A stretch of 64,000 nt of DNA. Origin: Novosphingobium sp. GTDB lineage: Bacteria > Pseudomonadota > Alphaproteobacteria > Sphingomonadales > Sphingomonadaceae. Shown in pieces: positions 39,831-48,614 of the stretch; positions within the stretch are counted from its first letter, which is position 1, and each line of letters opens with the position of its first letter. A program made the position numbers and the translations under genes. The notes beneath the pieces are model-generated. The model searched no databases. It was not told where the DNA came from and saw nothing but the letters and a program-made list of their open reading frames with translations. The stretch is from positions 60,445-124,444 of the forward strand of contig JACKKV010000007.1 of the NCBI GenBank assembly GCA_024236235.1, written 5' to 3'.

Positions 39831-41039
39831 TTATGGCAGTCCGGCCAGATAGGTTTGCATGTCGTCCGGATCGAAGCTCATCCCGTCAAAAAACGTGTTT
39901 TTTCCCAGTGTCATATCGCCGCTCTGAGTGGTTACGGCGAGGGGCGAGTCAAGGCTGCCTTCCACTTTCGAACTGGCGCTGGGAAGGATATCATCCACAT
40001 CTTTTAGTGCACTGCGGTAGATATCGGGGCGGAACACGCGCGCAGCCTTGCGGGCATCCTGGGGGTCGAACCCGCCCCCGTCCCAGCGCACCATCTGGGT
40101 GTAAAGCCATTCGGCCTGGCTGACCCAGGGGAAATTGGCCGCTTCGCGGTACTGGAACATGAAATCGGAATAGTGAATCGGCTCGCCCCCCTGGCGCAGG
40201 ACCAGGCGGTCGGAAATGGCCCGGCGGATGAGCAGCGGGTCAGCATCGAGATATTCGGGGCGGGCCAGAATGTCTGCGTTGCGGGCCCAGTTTTCCGGTT
40301 CAATGAAGTGCCGGCCGGCCATGCGCATGGCGCGGATCAGCGCCTCTACCTGGGGCCGCTTGTCCTCCAGCACCGCTTCGCGCAGGCCAAGCACCTTTTC
40401 CACGCCGCGCCGCCAGATCTGCGCGGTGGCAAGAACGATCACGCCCACGCCGCGCTGGACCGCCGCGCTGTTCCAGGGTTCGCCCACGCAGGCGCCGTCA
40501 ATTTCGCCGGCGGCCAGCGCATCGGCCAGAAATGGCGGGGAAATGGTGACGATTTCAACGTCCTCGTCAGGCTGGATGCCGCAGGACGCGAGCCAGTAGC
40601 GCAGCATGTAATTATGGCTGGAGTAACGGTGGACAACGCCGAACCGCAACCTGCGGCCAGAGCCGGCCCGTTCCGCGGCCTGCCGCGCCAGGGCCGCGCC
40701 GATTCCCTGCGGATTGCCAAGTCCTTCGGGCGCGTCGATGCGCGCGGCCAGATCCGTATGCAGGGTAATCGCATTGCCGTTCAGGCCCAGCACGAAGGGC
40801 GCGGCGATCGGCTGCGCGGGTCGGCCCCGACCAAGCGTGGTGGCGATCGCCAGCGGCGCAACCAGATGGGCTGCGTCGCTATGGCCGTACAGCAGCCGGT
40901 CCAGCACCGTCGCCCACGATACGTCGCGCTGGAAGACCAGTGTCAGCCCTTCTTCCTCTGCAAAGCCATGTTCATGCGCCAGGATCGGCAGGCAGGCATC
41001 GACCAGTGGCAGGAACCCGATTTTCAGCTCGTCGCTCAC
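39831..41039 (-). CDS. nasS: NasS, cytoplasmic nitrate/nitrite sensor
   Basis: 402 residues, NrtA-like fold but without any signal peptide (begins MSDELKIGFLPLVDACLPIL), hence cytoplasmic. Shares ligand blocks with Nrt[42 protein letters not shown]. In the known NasS-NasT system NasS holds NasT inactive and lets go when it binds nitrate or nitrite. Lies 18 bases after nasT on the same strand. A paralogue of NrtA at 38.2-39.6 kb. Confidence 0.92.
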   Translation of the reverse strand: MSDELKIGFLPLVDACLPILAHEHGFAEEEGLTLVFQRDVSWATVLDRLLYGHSDAAHLVAPLAIATTLGRGRPAQPIAAPFVLGLNGNAITLHTDLAARIDAPEGLGNPQGIGAALARQAAERAGSGRRLRFGVVHRYSSHNYMLRYWLASCGIQPDEDVEIVTISPPFLADALAAGEIDGACVGEPWNSAAVQRGVGVIVLATAQIWRRGVEKVLGLREAVLEDKRPQVEALIRAMRMAGRHFIEPENWARNADILARPEYLDADPLLIRRAISDRLVLRQGGEPIHYSDFMFQYREAANFPWVSQAEWLYTQMVRWDGGGFDPQDARKAARVFRPDIYRSALKDVDDILPSASSKVEGSLDSPLAVTTQSGDMTLGKNTFFDGMSFDPDDMQTYLAGLP

Positions 41040-41057
41040 GAAACCCCGATCTCCTCT

Positions 41058-41633
41058 CTATTTGTCCAGCAGTTCGTGCGCGGTGACCAGCGCCTCGGCG
41101 ATGTCGGCGATGCGCTTGCTCGACTGCATGGCCTTGCGCCGCATTTCGCCATAGGCTTCCGGTTCGCTCAGGCGGCGGCTGTCCATCAGGATGCGCTTGG
41201 CCTTGTCGATCATATCCCGTTCGGCCAGCTTGCCCTTTGCTTCGGCCAGTTCGGATTGCAGGCGGGCGAAGGCGTTGAAACGCTTGACCGCCAGGTCCAG
41301 CAGCGGCCTGATGCGGTTGGCGGCAAGCCCGTCCACGACATAGGCCGAAACGCCCGCGTCGATTGACGCGGCGATCGCGTCATCGTCGGATTCGTCCACG
41401 AATATCGCAATCGGGCGGGCCAGCGCGCGGCTGACGGCAAAATATTCCTCCAGCACGTCACGCGAAGGATTGCCAAGGTCAATCAGGACGATGTCCGGAC
41501 CGATTTCCTCGATCCTGGCGAGCAGCCCCTTGCGCTCGGTCAGGACGAACAATTCGCAGCCGTCAAGCTCGGCCAGACCTTCCTCGATAATCGTGGCGCG
41601 CACAGCGCTTTCATCGACGATTGCAATCCGCAT
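41058..41633 (-). CDS. nasT: NasT, ANTAR-domain antiterminator
   Basis: 191 residues. N-terminal pseudo-receiver (RIAIVDESAVRATIIEEGL ... GPDIVLIDLGNPSRDV), coiled linker, and C-terminal ANTAR domain (ERDMIDKAKRILMDSRRLSE, EAYGEMRRKAMQSSKRIADI). Binds two-hairpin RNA leaders and stops termination. Two such leaders are visible at 33823-33929 and 39641-39749, upstream of nirB and nrtA, so the entire circuit is in this window. A copy of the nitrate box (41643-41654) lies 10 bases before the ATG. Confidence 0.93.
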   Translation of the reverse strand: MRIAIVDESAVRATIIEEGLAELDGCELFVLTERKGLLARIEEIGPDIVLIDLGNPSRDVLEEYFAVSRALARPIAIFVDESDDDAIAASIDAGVSAYVVDGLAANRIRPLLDLAVKRFNAFARLQSELAEAKGKLAERDMIDKAKRILMDSRRLSEPEAYGEMRRKAMQSSKRIADIAEALVTAHELLDK

Positions 41634-41642
41634 GATTCATTG

Positions 41643-41654
41643 TGCATTGCAGCA
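41643..41654. promoter_or_regulatory. Third copy of the nitrate-regulon box, before nasT
   Basis: TGCATTGCAGCA; compare TGCAGTGCAGCA (33987) and TGCGATGCAGCA (39807). Here it lies 10 bases before the nasT start rather than upstream of a leader, so it may act in autoregulation. Confidence 0.45.
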
Positions 41655-41789
41655 CGCATCAGTGCAAGCGCCAAACTGCGAAGCGTTTGCAGATCGCGCG
41701 ATGGGATCGTCGCATGCACGCTTGCATCCCGGGCGCAACAGTCCGAAGGTCGGGGCAAGAGGATGGCAGCAGCGCGAGAGGCAGGGATC

Positions 41790-42605
41790 ATGGACAGGTT
41801 GCAACCGCTGAAAGGCAAGACCGCGCTGGTGACGGGGGGCGCGCGCGGGCTTGGCCGTGCCTACGCACTGCGCATCGCCAGCCTGGGCGCAGATGTCGCC
41901 ATCAGTGACATCGACCTGGATGGCGCGGCGAACTTCGGCGAAGTGCTCACCGCTGACAGCGTGGCGGGCGAGATTGAGGCGCTGGGCGTGGCGGCGCTGG
42001 CGCTGGAATGCGATTTGACCCGTCCGGATGCGGTGAAGCAGCTGTTCAGTGCGGTTCAGCACCGCTTCGGCCGCCTTGACATACTCGTCAACAACGCTGG
42101 CGGGGCAATCGCGAACGCCAGCAGCGGGCTGGGCAGCGCGACGTCGCTTGATGACGTCCGTCTGCTGTTCGAGGTCAATTTCACCAGCATGGTGCTCTGT
42201 TCCCAGGCCGCTGCCGCGATCATGAAGGACCAGGGCAGCGGCATTATCGTGAACACGGCATCGCAGACCGCCGTCAGCACCTATCCCGGCGGGAACCTGG
42301 CGGCCTATGGCGCGGCGAAGGCGGCAGTGCTGCAATTCACGCGCAGTCTGGCCGCGGAACTCGGCCCGTTTGGCATCCGCGCGAACTGCATCGCGCCGGG
42401 GATCATCATGACTGCGCGGGTCGCCGCGCAGGCGCAGGCGCGCGGCATCGGCACTGACGAACAGGCCGCGCAGATTCCGCTGCGTCGGCTCGGCATGGTG
42501 GAGGATTGCGCCGGGGTGGTGGAATTTCTGGTGACCGATCTGTCCCGCTATGTAACCGGGCAGTGCATTTCGGCCTGCGGCGGGGCGGTGTTGACGCCCA
42601 ATTGA
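41790..42605 (+). CDS. Short-chain dehydrogenase/reductase
   Basis: 271 residues, classical SDR. Cofactor motif VTGGARGLGRAYALR, DIDLD after the second strand (Asp favours NAD), NNAGG, catalytic Ser in NTASQTAVS and YGAAKAAV with Tyr and Lys. C-terminal DLSRYVTGQCISACGG. ATG 41790 with AGAGG upstream; earlier in-frame codons (41640, 41763) run into the nasT promoter region. Divergent from nasT and first gene of a plus-strand group with a flavin monooxygenase and another SDR. Alcohol or dihydrodiol substrate unknown. Confidence 0.87.
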   Translation: MDRLQPLKGKTALVTGGARGLGRAYALRIASLGADVAISDIDLDGAANFGEVLTADSVAGEIEALGVAALALECDLTRPDAVKQLFSAVQHRFGRLDILVNNAGGAIANASSGLGSATSLDDVRLLFEVNFTSMVLCSQAAAAIMKDQGSGIIVNTASQTAVSTYPGGNLAAYGAAKAAVLQFTRSLAAELGPFGIRANCIAPGIIMTARVAAQAQARGIGTDEQAAQIPLRRLGMVEDCAGVVEFLVTDLSRYVTGQCISACGGAVLTPN

Positions 42606-42650
42606 ACGACCCGCGAGCGCATCGGGGTCGCAGGCGAGGAGGGTAACTGT

Positions 42651-44264
42651 TTGTCAGAGAAAAGGAATTTTGAGGTCATAGTGGCGGGTGCCGGGCCCGC
42701 CGGATTGTGTCTGGCGATTGATCTCGGGCGGCGCGGTGTGCGCACCCTGCTGCTTGAACGCAACAAAACCCCCGCGCATTGGCCCAAGATGGACCGCACG
42801 AATGCGCGGTCGATGGAACTTTTCCGCAGGATCGGCCTTGCTGACCGGATCAGGCAACTGGGCTTTCCGGCCGATGTGCCGATGGACGTTTTCCTGACCC
42901 GCAGCATGGCCGAACCGCCGCTTGCGGTCCTGCAATTTCCGTCCGTGGCGCAATGGCGCGAACGCATCGGCGCCTGTCATGACGGTTCCCTGCCGCTTGA
43001 ACCGTATCAGCTGGTCGCGCAGAACAGGCTGGAACCGATGCTGAAGCAGGTGGCCGAGGCCACGCCGAACGTGACCGTTCGCTACGATTGCGAGGTCACG
43101 GATTTCGAGCAGGATGACGATCAGGTCACCGTCCGCACGGCCAGTTCGGATGGGAGCGCGCATTCGTTCAGTGCGAGCTATCTCGCCGGATGCGACGGCG
43201 GGGTGAGCACGATCCGCAAACGGTGCGGCATCGCGTTGCAGGGCCAGGGCAACATCCGCGAGTTGCGGCAAGTGGTGTTTTATTCTCCCGACCTGTTCGA
43301 CAAGCTCAACTATGGGCGCGGGCGTCATTATTCCTTTCTCGATGCGCATGGATCGCTGATCGTGATCCAGGGTGACCGGAAGGAATTCACCCTGCATACC
43401 GACCTGCCGGAGGATACCGATTTCGAACCGGTGATTGCCGGTCTGGTCGGTTTTCCGTGTGAAATCAGGGTGCTTCATGTGGCAAGCTGGCGGCATAATC
43501 TGCTGCTGGCCGAACGGTACCGGGACCGCCGCGTTTTCCTGGCCGGGGATTCCGCTCATCTCGTCATTCCAACCGGCGGTCTGGGGATGAATACGGGGCT
43601 GGGCGATGCATTCGATCTGGCGTGGAAGCTGGCCGGGCGGATCAGGGGATGGGGCGGAGAAGGCCTGCTTGCCTCCTATGAGGCCGAACGGCGGCCTGTG
43701 GGCGCCTTCAACGTCGCTGCCGCTGGCTGGGCCGCAGAAGGTGTCCCCGTGTGGCGCGCCCTCTGCCGCCCCGAGGCCTTGCAGGACACGGAGCAGGGCG
43801 CGGATCTGCGCCACGAGATCGCGAAGTCCTTCACCGTCAATCACGGTCGCATGCACGGGATGCGAGGGGCGGAATCGGCCTATAGCTATGCCGGTTCGCC
43901 AATTGTCGCCGATGGGGCCACACCTGCGGAAAAATGGGATCGTGACTGCTATGCCCCACACACCCGGCCGGGTTTTCGTATCCCGCACATGTGGCTGCGC
44001 AGCGGCACTGCCCTGCAGGACATGATGGGTATGGAATTTAACCTGCTGAGTTTCGGTGCCACTGACGGCGCGGCCGCACTGGCCGAGGTGTTTCGCGCGC
44101 GCGGGATTGAATTGAAGCTGGTGGCGCTGGACGAACCGCATATGCGCGATCTCTATGATCGGGATTTCTATCTGGTCAGGCCCGACCTGCATATTGCCTG
44201 GAGCGGCGATGAAATCCCCGCGGATGCTGCCGCGCTGGTTGATATTGTGACCGGACGCGCATGA
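42651..44264 (+). CDS. FAD-dependent aromatic hydroxylase (PHBH/MhpA-like)
   Basis: 537 residues from TTG at 42651 with a GAGGAGGG RBS. FAD motifs of group A flavoprotein monooxygenases: GAGPAG (13-18), the DG motif AGCDGGVSTIRKR, and the GD motif FLAGDSAHLVIPTGGLGMNT. The C-terminal thioredoxin-like extension is typical of phenol and MhpA/PheA hydroxylases. Hydroxylates a phenolic ring using NAD(P)H and O2. Sits between two SDR genes; presumably part of the second catabolic island, and evidence that O2 is used there. Confidence 0.88.
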   Translation: MSEKRNFEVIVAGAGPAGLCLAIDLGRRGVRTLLLERNKTPAHWPKMDRTNARSMELFRRIGLADRIRQLGFPADVPMDVFLTRSMAEPPLAVLQFPSVAQWRERIGACHDGSLPLEPYQLVAQNRLEPMLKQVAEATPNVTVRYDCEVTDFEQDDDQVTVRTASSDGSAHSFSASYLAGCDGGVSTIRKRCGIALQGQGNIRELRQVVFYSPDLFDKLNYGRGRHYSFLDAHGSLIVIQGDRKEFTLHTDLPEDTDFEPVIAGLVGFPCEIRVLHVASWRHNLLLAERYRDRRVFLAGDSAHLVIPTGGLGMNTGLGDAFDLAWKLAGRIRGWGGEGLLASYEAERRPVGAFNVAAAGWAAEGVPVWRALCRPEALQDTEQGADLRHEIAKSFTVNHGRMHGMRGAESAYSYAGSPIVADGATPAEKWDRDCYAPHTRPGFRIPHMWLRSGTALQDMMGMEFNLLSFGATDGAAALAEVFRARGIELKLVALDEPHMRDLYDRDFYLVRPDLHIAWSGDEIPADAAALVDIVTGRA

Positions 44265-44321
44265 GAGCGTTCCCTTGGACCAACTGCGCCGTCGTGCCTG
44301 ATGGCATGAGAAGGACATGAG

Positions 44322-45110
44322 ATGGATCTCGGCTTGAGCGGACGAACAGTGCTGATAACCGGCGCCTCGCGCGGGATCGGCATGGCCACGGCCGAGGTCT
44401 TCGCCGAAGAGGGCTGCGATCTGGTGCTTGCCGCCCGTGATGCCGCCGCGCTGAAGGGGTTGTGCGAACGGCTGCGCGACCGCCACCACGTCAATGCGCG
44501 CGCCGTGATCGTCGATCTGCGCGATCCCGAGCAGTTACGGCATCTCGTATCAGAAGCGGGCGAGGTGGATATTGCCGTCAACAATGCGGGCGATATTCCG
44601 GGCGGGACCATCGCGATGATTGACGAGGAACGCTGGCGTCATGCCTGGGAGTTGAAGCTGTTCGGCTACATCAACCTGACCCGCCTGATCTATGCCCGCA
44701 TGAAGGCAAATGGGCGCGGGGTGATCATCAACAATATCGGGATTGCCGGGGAAAGGATGGATGCCGCCTATATCGCGGGCTGTGCCGGCAATGCTGCCCT
44801 TTACGCGCTGACCCGCGCGCTGGGCGGGGTATCGCTGGCGGATGGCGTGCGGGTGGTCGGCGTCAGCCCGGGGCCGGTCGCAACGGACCGCTTCGTCGCA
44901 TTGATGCGCACGGCTGCCGAACAGCGGCTGGGCGATGCTGATCGCCATGGTGAACTGACTGCTGCGCTCCCCGCGGGCAGGGCTGCGGATCCGCGCGAAA
45001 TTGCCGATCTGATCGCCTTTCTCGCGTCTGACCGGTCTGCCTATACGTCGGGTGCGATCTTTGCTGTCGATGGAGGTCTGAGCGCCTCCGCTGCCACGCC
45101 GAGGCAATGA
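44322..45110 (+). CDS. SDR-family protein with atypical active site
   Basis: 262 residues. Cofactor binding is classical (LITGASRGIGMATAEVF, NNAGD), but the catalytic stretch reads AAYIAGCAGNAALYALTRAL: the Tyr is not followed by Lys at +4, and no Ser is seen at the usual strand-5 position (INNIGIAG). A group of SDRs with YIAG-x-x-GNA motifs shows this pattern; their chemistry is less well known. C-terminal SAYTSGAIFAVDGG is standard. ATG 44322 follows AGAAGGACATG. Same strand as the flavin monooxygenase, 57 bases after it. Confidence 0.8.
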   Translation: MDLGLSGRTVLITGASRGIGMATAEVFAEEGCDLVLAARDAAALKGLCERLRDRHHVNARAVIVDLRDPEQLRHLVSEAGEVDIAVNNAGDIPGGTIAMIDEERWRHAWELKLFGYINLTRLIYARMKANGRGVIINNIGIAGERMDAAYIAGCAGNAALYALTRALGGVSLADGVRVVGVSPGPVATDRFVALMRTAAEQRLGDADRHGELTAALPAGRAADPREIADLIAFLASDRSAYTSGAIFAVDGGLSASAATPRQ

Positions 45111-45171
45111 AATATCCTCATTATTGGCGTTTACAGCCACTATCTCCTGACGTAGCTCTGCTTTTAAACCA

Positions 45172-45188
45172 CCTCAAAACCTGAGGTT
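45172..45188. promoter_or_regulatory. Palindrome before the VOC gene
   Basis: ACCTCA-AAACC-TGAGGT, perfect 6-base arms, 18 bases before the ATG at 45207. Position resembles that of the TGAG-N5-CTCA operators of this island, but the half-sites face the other way. No T-run, so a terminator is unlikely. Confidence 0.4.
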
Positions 45189-45206
45189 AGCGGGATTCTT
45201 TGCCAA

Positions 45207-45623
45207 ATGAAGAAGCTTGACCATATCGCAATATTTGTCGCCAACATGGATGAGGGGATCGCTTTTTACAGGTCACTTCTTGGTGGCGATCCGGTGATCG
45301 CCGAGGTGCCGGAGCTGGGGATCACATGCGCGTTTTTCGCTCCGTCCGAAGGCCCCCCGATTGAGCTTGTCACGTTCACTGGCAAGGGCGAACTGGAACA
45401 CGGCGACGTGGTCGTTGCGATCGAAGTCGCGGACCTTGACGATGCGTTTGCCGAGTACAGGAAACTGGGCTGGAAAGTGTACGATCAGCCGCCCACCGAG
45501 AACCTTCCGCTGCGCCGGGGCTGGATCACGAAGAAGGACGGCCACGGAACGATCATCGAGCTTTGCAGGCAGGGCGACATTGCGCGCTTCATAGACAGCC
45601 GCAGAGCGGTGCCTCACTCCTGA
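45207..45623 (+). CDS. VOC/glyoxalase-fold protein, methylmalonyl-CoA epimerase-like
   Basis: 138 residues, two beta-alpha-beta-beta-beta units: KKLDHIAIFVANMDEGIAFYR, PIELVTFTGKGELEHGDVVV, GWITKKDGHGTIIELCRQ. The His, Glu, His and Glu metal ligands of the MCE type are in place (DHIAIFV, IELV, EHGDVV/GHGT, IELC). Likely an epimerase or related enzyme acting on an acyl-CoA or keto-acid. Ends 10 bases into the convergent CoA ligase gene. Upstream 90 bases are AT-richer than the surroundings. Confidence 0.78.
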   Translation: MKKLDHIAIFVANMDEGIAFYRSLLGGDPVIAEVPELGITCAFFAPSEGPPIELVTFTGKGELEHGDVVVAIEVADLDDAFAEYRKLGWKVYDQPPTENLPLRRGWITKKDGHGTIIELCRQGDIARFIDSRRAVPHS

Positions 45624-47284
45624 CGTTCTGCCTGACGAGCGGATCGGGTCTCAGATACTTTGATGGCCCCTGACTGGACGTCATCCCGCAATTTATACTT
45701 CTGCAGCTTGCCGGTGTCCGTAAACGGAAACTCGCTGACAAAGCCCCAAAGGCTCGGCACCTTGAAGCGCATCAGATTTTCATGCGCGAATGCGCTGAGC
45801 GCCGCCGGATCAGGTGAACTTCCTTCTGTGGGAATTACAACGGCGGCCACCTGTTCGCCATAATATGGGTCCGGGATGCCGATAACGGCAATAGCTTCGA
45901 TCGCCGGATGCTCCACCAATACCGTTTCGACCTCGCGAGGATAGACATTCTCGCCGCCACGTATGATCATCTCCTTGATCCGGCCGGTGATCGTCACATA
46001 TCCCTCCTCGTCCATCCTTGCGAGATCGCCGGAGCGCAACCATCCGTCGGGGGTCAGTGTCTTTGCCGTTTCTTCCGGCTGACCAAAATATCCCAGCATG
46101 TTCTGGAAGCTGCGCACCCATATTTCGCCTTCTTGGCCAATCGGCAGCGCTTCCCCGCTGTCAGGATCGGCGATTTTTACGTCGAAATGCGGGATCGGCT
46201 GGCCGATGGTGCTGGTCACCTTGTCGAGCGGGTCATCGCGTTGCGTGGTAATGCATACCCCGTGCATCTCGGTCTGGCCGTAGACGTTCACAAGCGTCGC
46301 CCCCAGTTCCGCATGAACCCTGCGAATGAGTTGCCCTTCCACCACCGATGCGCCCGAAATCAGACTGGTCAGCGAAGAGATGTCGTGCTGTCCGCGCGCC
46401 GGATGAGCCAGAACGGCCTCGATCATGGTCGGCACCAGCAGTGAATAATTTCCACCTTCACGTTCGACAACGCGCATGAAAAGTTCGGGATCCCACTGCG
46501 GCACCACGACATGCGTCGCCCGATGTGCGACCGCGCCGATGGCAGCATGCGCAAGCCCGCCGATGTAGAACAATGGCATCGGGCTGACGAAGACGCCGCC
46601 ATCCTCCAGGCCGCCACGGGCATGAGTCATGTGGGCCATGTTCAGCACGCCCTTGTGGTGCAGCACGACGCCCTTGGGCTGCCCCGTGGTGCCAGAGGTA
46701 AACAGGGTCAGGCACGGGTCCATCGGTTTGACCGGGGGCATCGTTGCACTGGAATCCTGTGCGCCCAAAAAGGCATCGAATTCGTTGAGCGGGATCACTT
46801 CGCGCAGACCCGGCAACTCACCGCGAATGTCATTTGCCAGCGCGATACAATCGACGCCCTTGAAACGCGGGACGATGAACAGACCCGCTGCACCCGACTT
46901 TTCGAGGATATAACGCAGTTCACGCGGTCGACATGCGGGGTTGATCGTGACCAGAACCAGCCCTGCCATCGACGAACCGTATAACAGCGGCAACCATTCG
47001 ACCACGTTGTTGGCGCAAACTGCCACTCTCTCTCCCGGTGCATAGCTGGAGAGAAGCGCGCGCGCGGCCGCTTCGGACCAGTCCAGCAGTTCGGCATAAG
47101 TCCAACGCCGCCCGGCAGCGCCATTTTCCAGCACTTCGACCAAGGCTGGACGTTCCGGGACGCTCTGCGCGGCATGGCGCAAGGCATCGCCCAGCGTCAT
47201 GTCGAGGAGTTGCCAGTCCGTCCTTGCCTGCCACTGGGAAATAGGGAGCTTTACTGCTTCCGGTCGAGAGCCTTGGTCATTCAT
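45614..47284 (-). CDS. AMP-dependent acid-CoA ligase of island 2
   Basis: 556 residues. TLFTSGTTGQPKGVVLHH P-loop, NVYGQTEMHGVC, DGWLRSGDLARMDEEGYVTI, IIRGGENVYPREVE and the catalytic Lys in FTDTGKLQKYKL. Makes the CoA ester of an acid. It is the last gene of a minus-strand run that starts with the first dehydratase/reductase pair (52.1 kb), so its product is the likely substrate or precursor for those enzymes. An aromatic or alicyclic carboxylate is plausible but not provable here. Confidence 0.88.
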   Translation of the reverse strand: MNDQGSRPEAVKLPISQWQARTDWQLLDMTLGDALRHAAQSVPERPALVEVLENGAAGRRWTYAELLDWSEAAARALLSSYAPGERVAVCANNVVEWLPLLYGSSMAGLVLVTINPACRPRELRYILEKSGAAGLFIVPRFKGVDCIALANDIRGELPGLREVIPLNEFDAFLGAQDSSATMPPVKPMDPCLTLFTSGTTGQPKGVVLHHKGVLNMAHMTHARGGLEDGGVFVSPMPLFYIGGLAHAAIGAVAHRATHVVVPQWDPELFMRVVEREGGNYSLLVPTMIEAVLAHPARGQHDISSLTSLISGASVVEGQLIRRVHAELGATLVNVYGQTEMHGVCITTQRDDPLDKVTSTIGQPIPHFDVKIADPDSGEALPIGQEGEIWVRSFQNMLGYFGQPEETAKTLTPDGWLRSGDLARMDEEGYVTITGRIKEMIIRGGENVYPREVETVLVEHPAIEAIAVIGIPDPYYGEQVAAVVIPTEGSSPDPAALSAFAHENLMRFKVPSLWGFVSEFPFTDTGKLQKYKLRDDVQSGAIKVSETRSARQAERQE

Positions 47285-47302
47285 ATTCAGCCAACCTCGC
47301 GG

Positions 47303-48355
47303 TCATTTTGAATTAGGGAGCAGAACCGCGCGCCCGTTGATATGGCCGCTCTCAAGGCGATCGATCGCGGTAATGGCCTCTTCCAGCGGGAAATGTTCGA
47401 GATTGGCCGAAAGCTTGCCCTGGCGTGCCAGAGCGATGACATCGGCCAGGTCCCGATAGCTCCCGCTATAGGGTTTCATCAGCGTTACGCCCCATGGGAG
47501 GCCAATGGTCGACATGTCCGCCGCTTCGAATGGTATGTGCCCACCCGTCAGCCCGACCGCCTGAATCGCACCGAATGGAGCAGCGACAGATGCCGCAAGG
47601 CGCAGCGTCTGCTCGCTACCGACGAAATCGATTATCCCGGCAAAACCGAACCCGTCGGTCTGTTCAAGCAGCTGCTCGGCAAGGTCCGGCGCATCGGCCT
47701 GCAGCACCGTGTCGGCCCCAGATTCGCGCGCAGCAAGTGGTGCCTCTGCCCGGTCGATAGCCACCACCCGCGCCGGGGTACAGAGTTTGAGCAACTGGAC
47801 AGCGAACTGGCCGAGACCGCCCAGGCCAATCACCAGCGCCGTTGAACCCGGTCCCAATCGATCGCGCAGCAGGCGCACCGAATGATAGGGCGCCAGCCCC
47901 GCATCCGCCAGAACTGCCGCGAAGGCGGGATCAAGATCGCCGATTTCGACAAGCGAATTTGCGGGTGCAATGGCGAATTCGGCCATCCCGCCATTGCACG
48001 TTACCCCGGGGGTTGGCGGTGGAAAGCGCTGCATGCCATGTCCCTGGCAGTAGTTTTCCCGACCGGCACGGCATTGGGAGCATTTATGGCAAGCCCAGCA
48101 TGGATGCACGACCGCACGCTGGCCCGTACTCCAGCCAACGACGCCCGGCCCGATCGCAGTGATCTCTCCGGCAATCTCGTGGCCTAGAGTTGTGTTGGCA
48201 GACGTCGCAAAGGGGTGCGCGCGAATGTGGCAATCCGTGCGGCAGACCCCCGCCGCCAGAACCCTGAGCAGCACCTCGCCCTCGCCGGGCTCAGGGCGCT
48301 CAATTTCATCGATCTGCACCAGGCCCGGCCGTTTCAGCCTTACTGCCTTCATCAT
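47303..48355 (-). CDS. Zinc-dependent alcohol dehydrogenase (MDR family)
   Basis: 350 residues. Catalytic zinc block GVCRTDCH and GHEIAGE; structural zinc cysteines WACHKCSQCRAGRENYC; cofactor motif GLGGLGQFAVQ; VAIDRAE with Asp suggests NAD. Oxidises a secondary alcohol. In the anaerobic benzoyl-CoA pathway a zinc alcohol dehydrogenase (6-hydroxycyclohex-1-ene-1-carbonyl-CoA dehydrogenase) works downstream of the reductase, and the place of this gene in the reductase operon makes that comparison worth testing. Two start ATGs are adjacent (48355, 48352). Confidence 0.87.
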   Translation of the reverse strand: MMKAVRLKRPGLVQIDEIERPEPGEGEVLLRVLAAGVCRTDCHIRAHPFATSANTTLGHEIAGEITAIGPGVVGWSTGQRAVVHPCWACHKCSQCRAGRENYCQGHGMQRFPPPTPGVTCNGGMAEFAIAPANSLVEIGDLDPAFAAVLADAGLAPYHSVRLLRDRLGPGSTALVIGLGGLGQFAVQLLKLCTPARVVAIDRAEAPLAARESGADTVLQADAPDLAEQLLEQTDGFGFAGIIDFVGSEQTLRLAASVAAPFGAIQAVGLTGGHIPFEAADMSTIGLPWGVTLMKPYSGSYRDLADVIALARQGKLSANLEHFPLEEAITAIDRLESGHINGRAVLLPNSK

Positions 48356-48387
48356 CCCGCTCCCACCGGCGTTTCAGACGTCTTGCG

Positions 48388-48603
48388 TCAATGAACCATT
48401 TCGACCACGATCTGGATCAGTTCAACGTAACTCTTTGCCAAGAAATAGAAGAATGGGAGCGCTACCGGAACGGCCAGATATCCGGCCAGCCCCAGCAGGG
48501 CGACGAGCAGCCAGGTTACGCCCACGGTTGCGGCCAGTGCCACGAACAATGACCAGATCCTGCCGAATCGCAGCAATAGACGAAGCGCTGGAAACCGCTC
48601 CAA
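48388..48603 (-). CDS. Small membrane protein coupled to the radical activator gene
   Basis: 71 residues from TTG at 48603, with GGAGG (48609-48613) 5 bases upstream; that RBS lies across the activator stop region. Two to three hydrophobic stretches: SLFVALAATVGVTWLLVALL, GYLAVPVALPFFYFLA and the C-terminal VELIQIVVEMV. No known domain recognised. A frame open to 48720 exists, but its first part overlaps the activator out of frame and has no start with an RBS. Its fixed position between activator and alcohol dehydrogenase suggests a role in anchoring or protecting the complex, which is speculation. Confidence 0.6.
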   Translation of the reverse strand: MERFPALRLLLRFGRIWSLFVALAATVGVTWLLVALLGLAGYLAVPVALPFFYFLAKSYVELIQIVVEMVH

Positions 48604-48614
48604 TTCAGCCTCCG

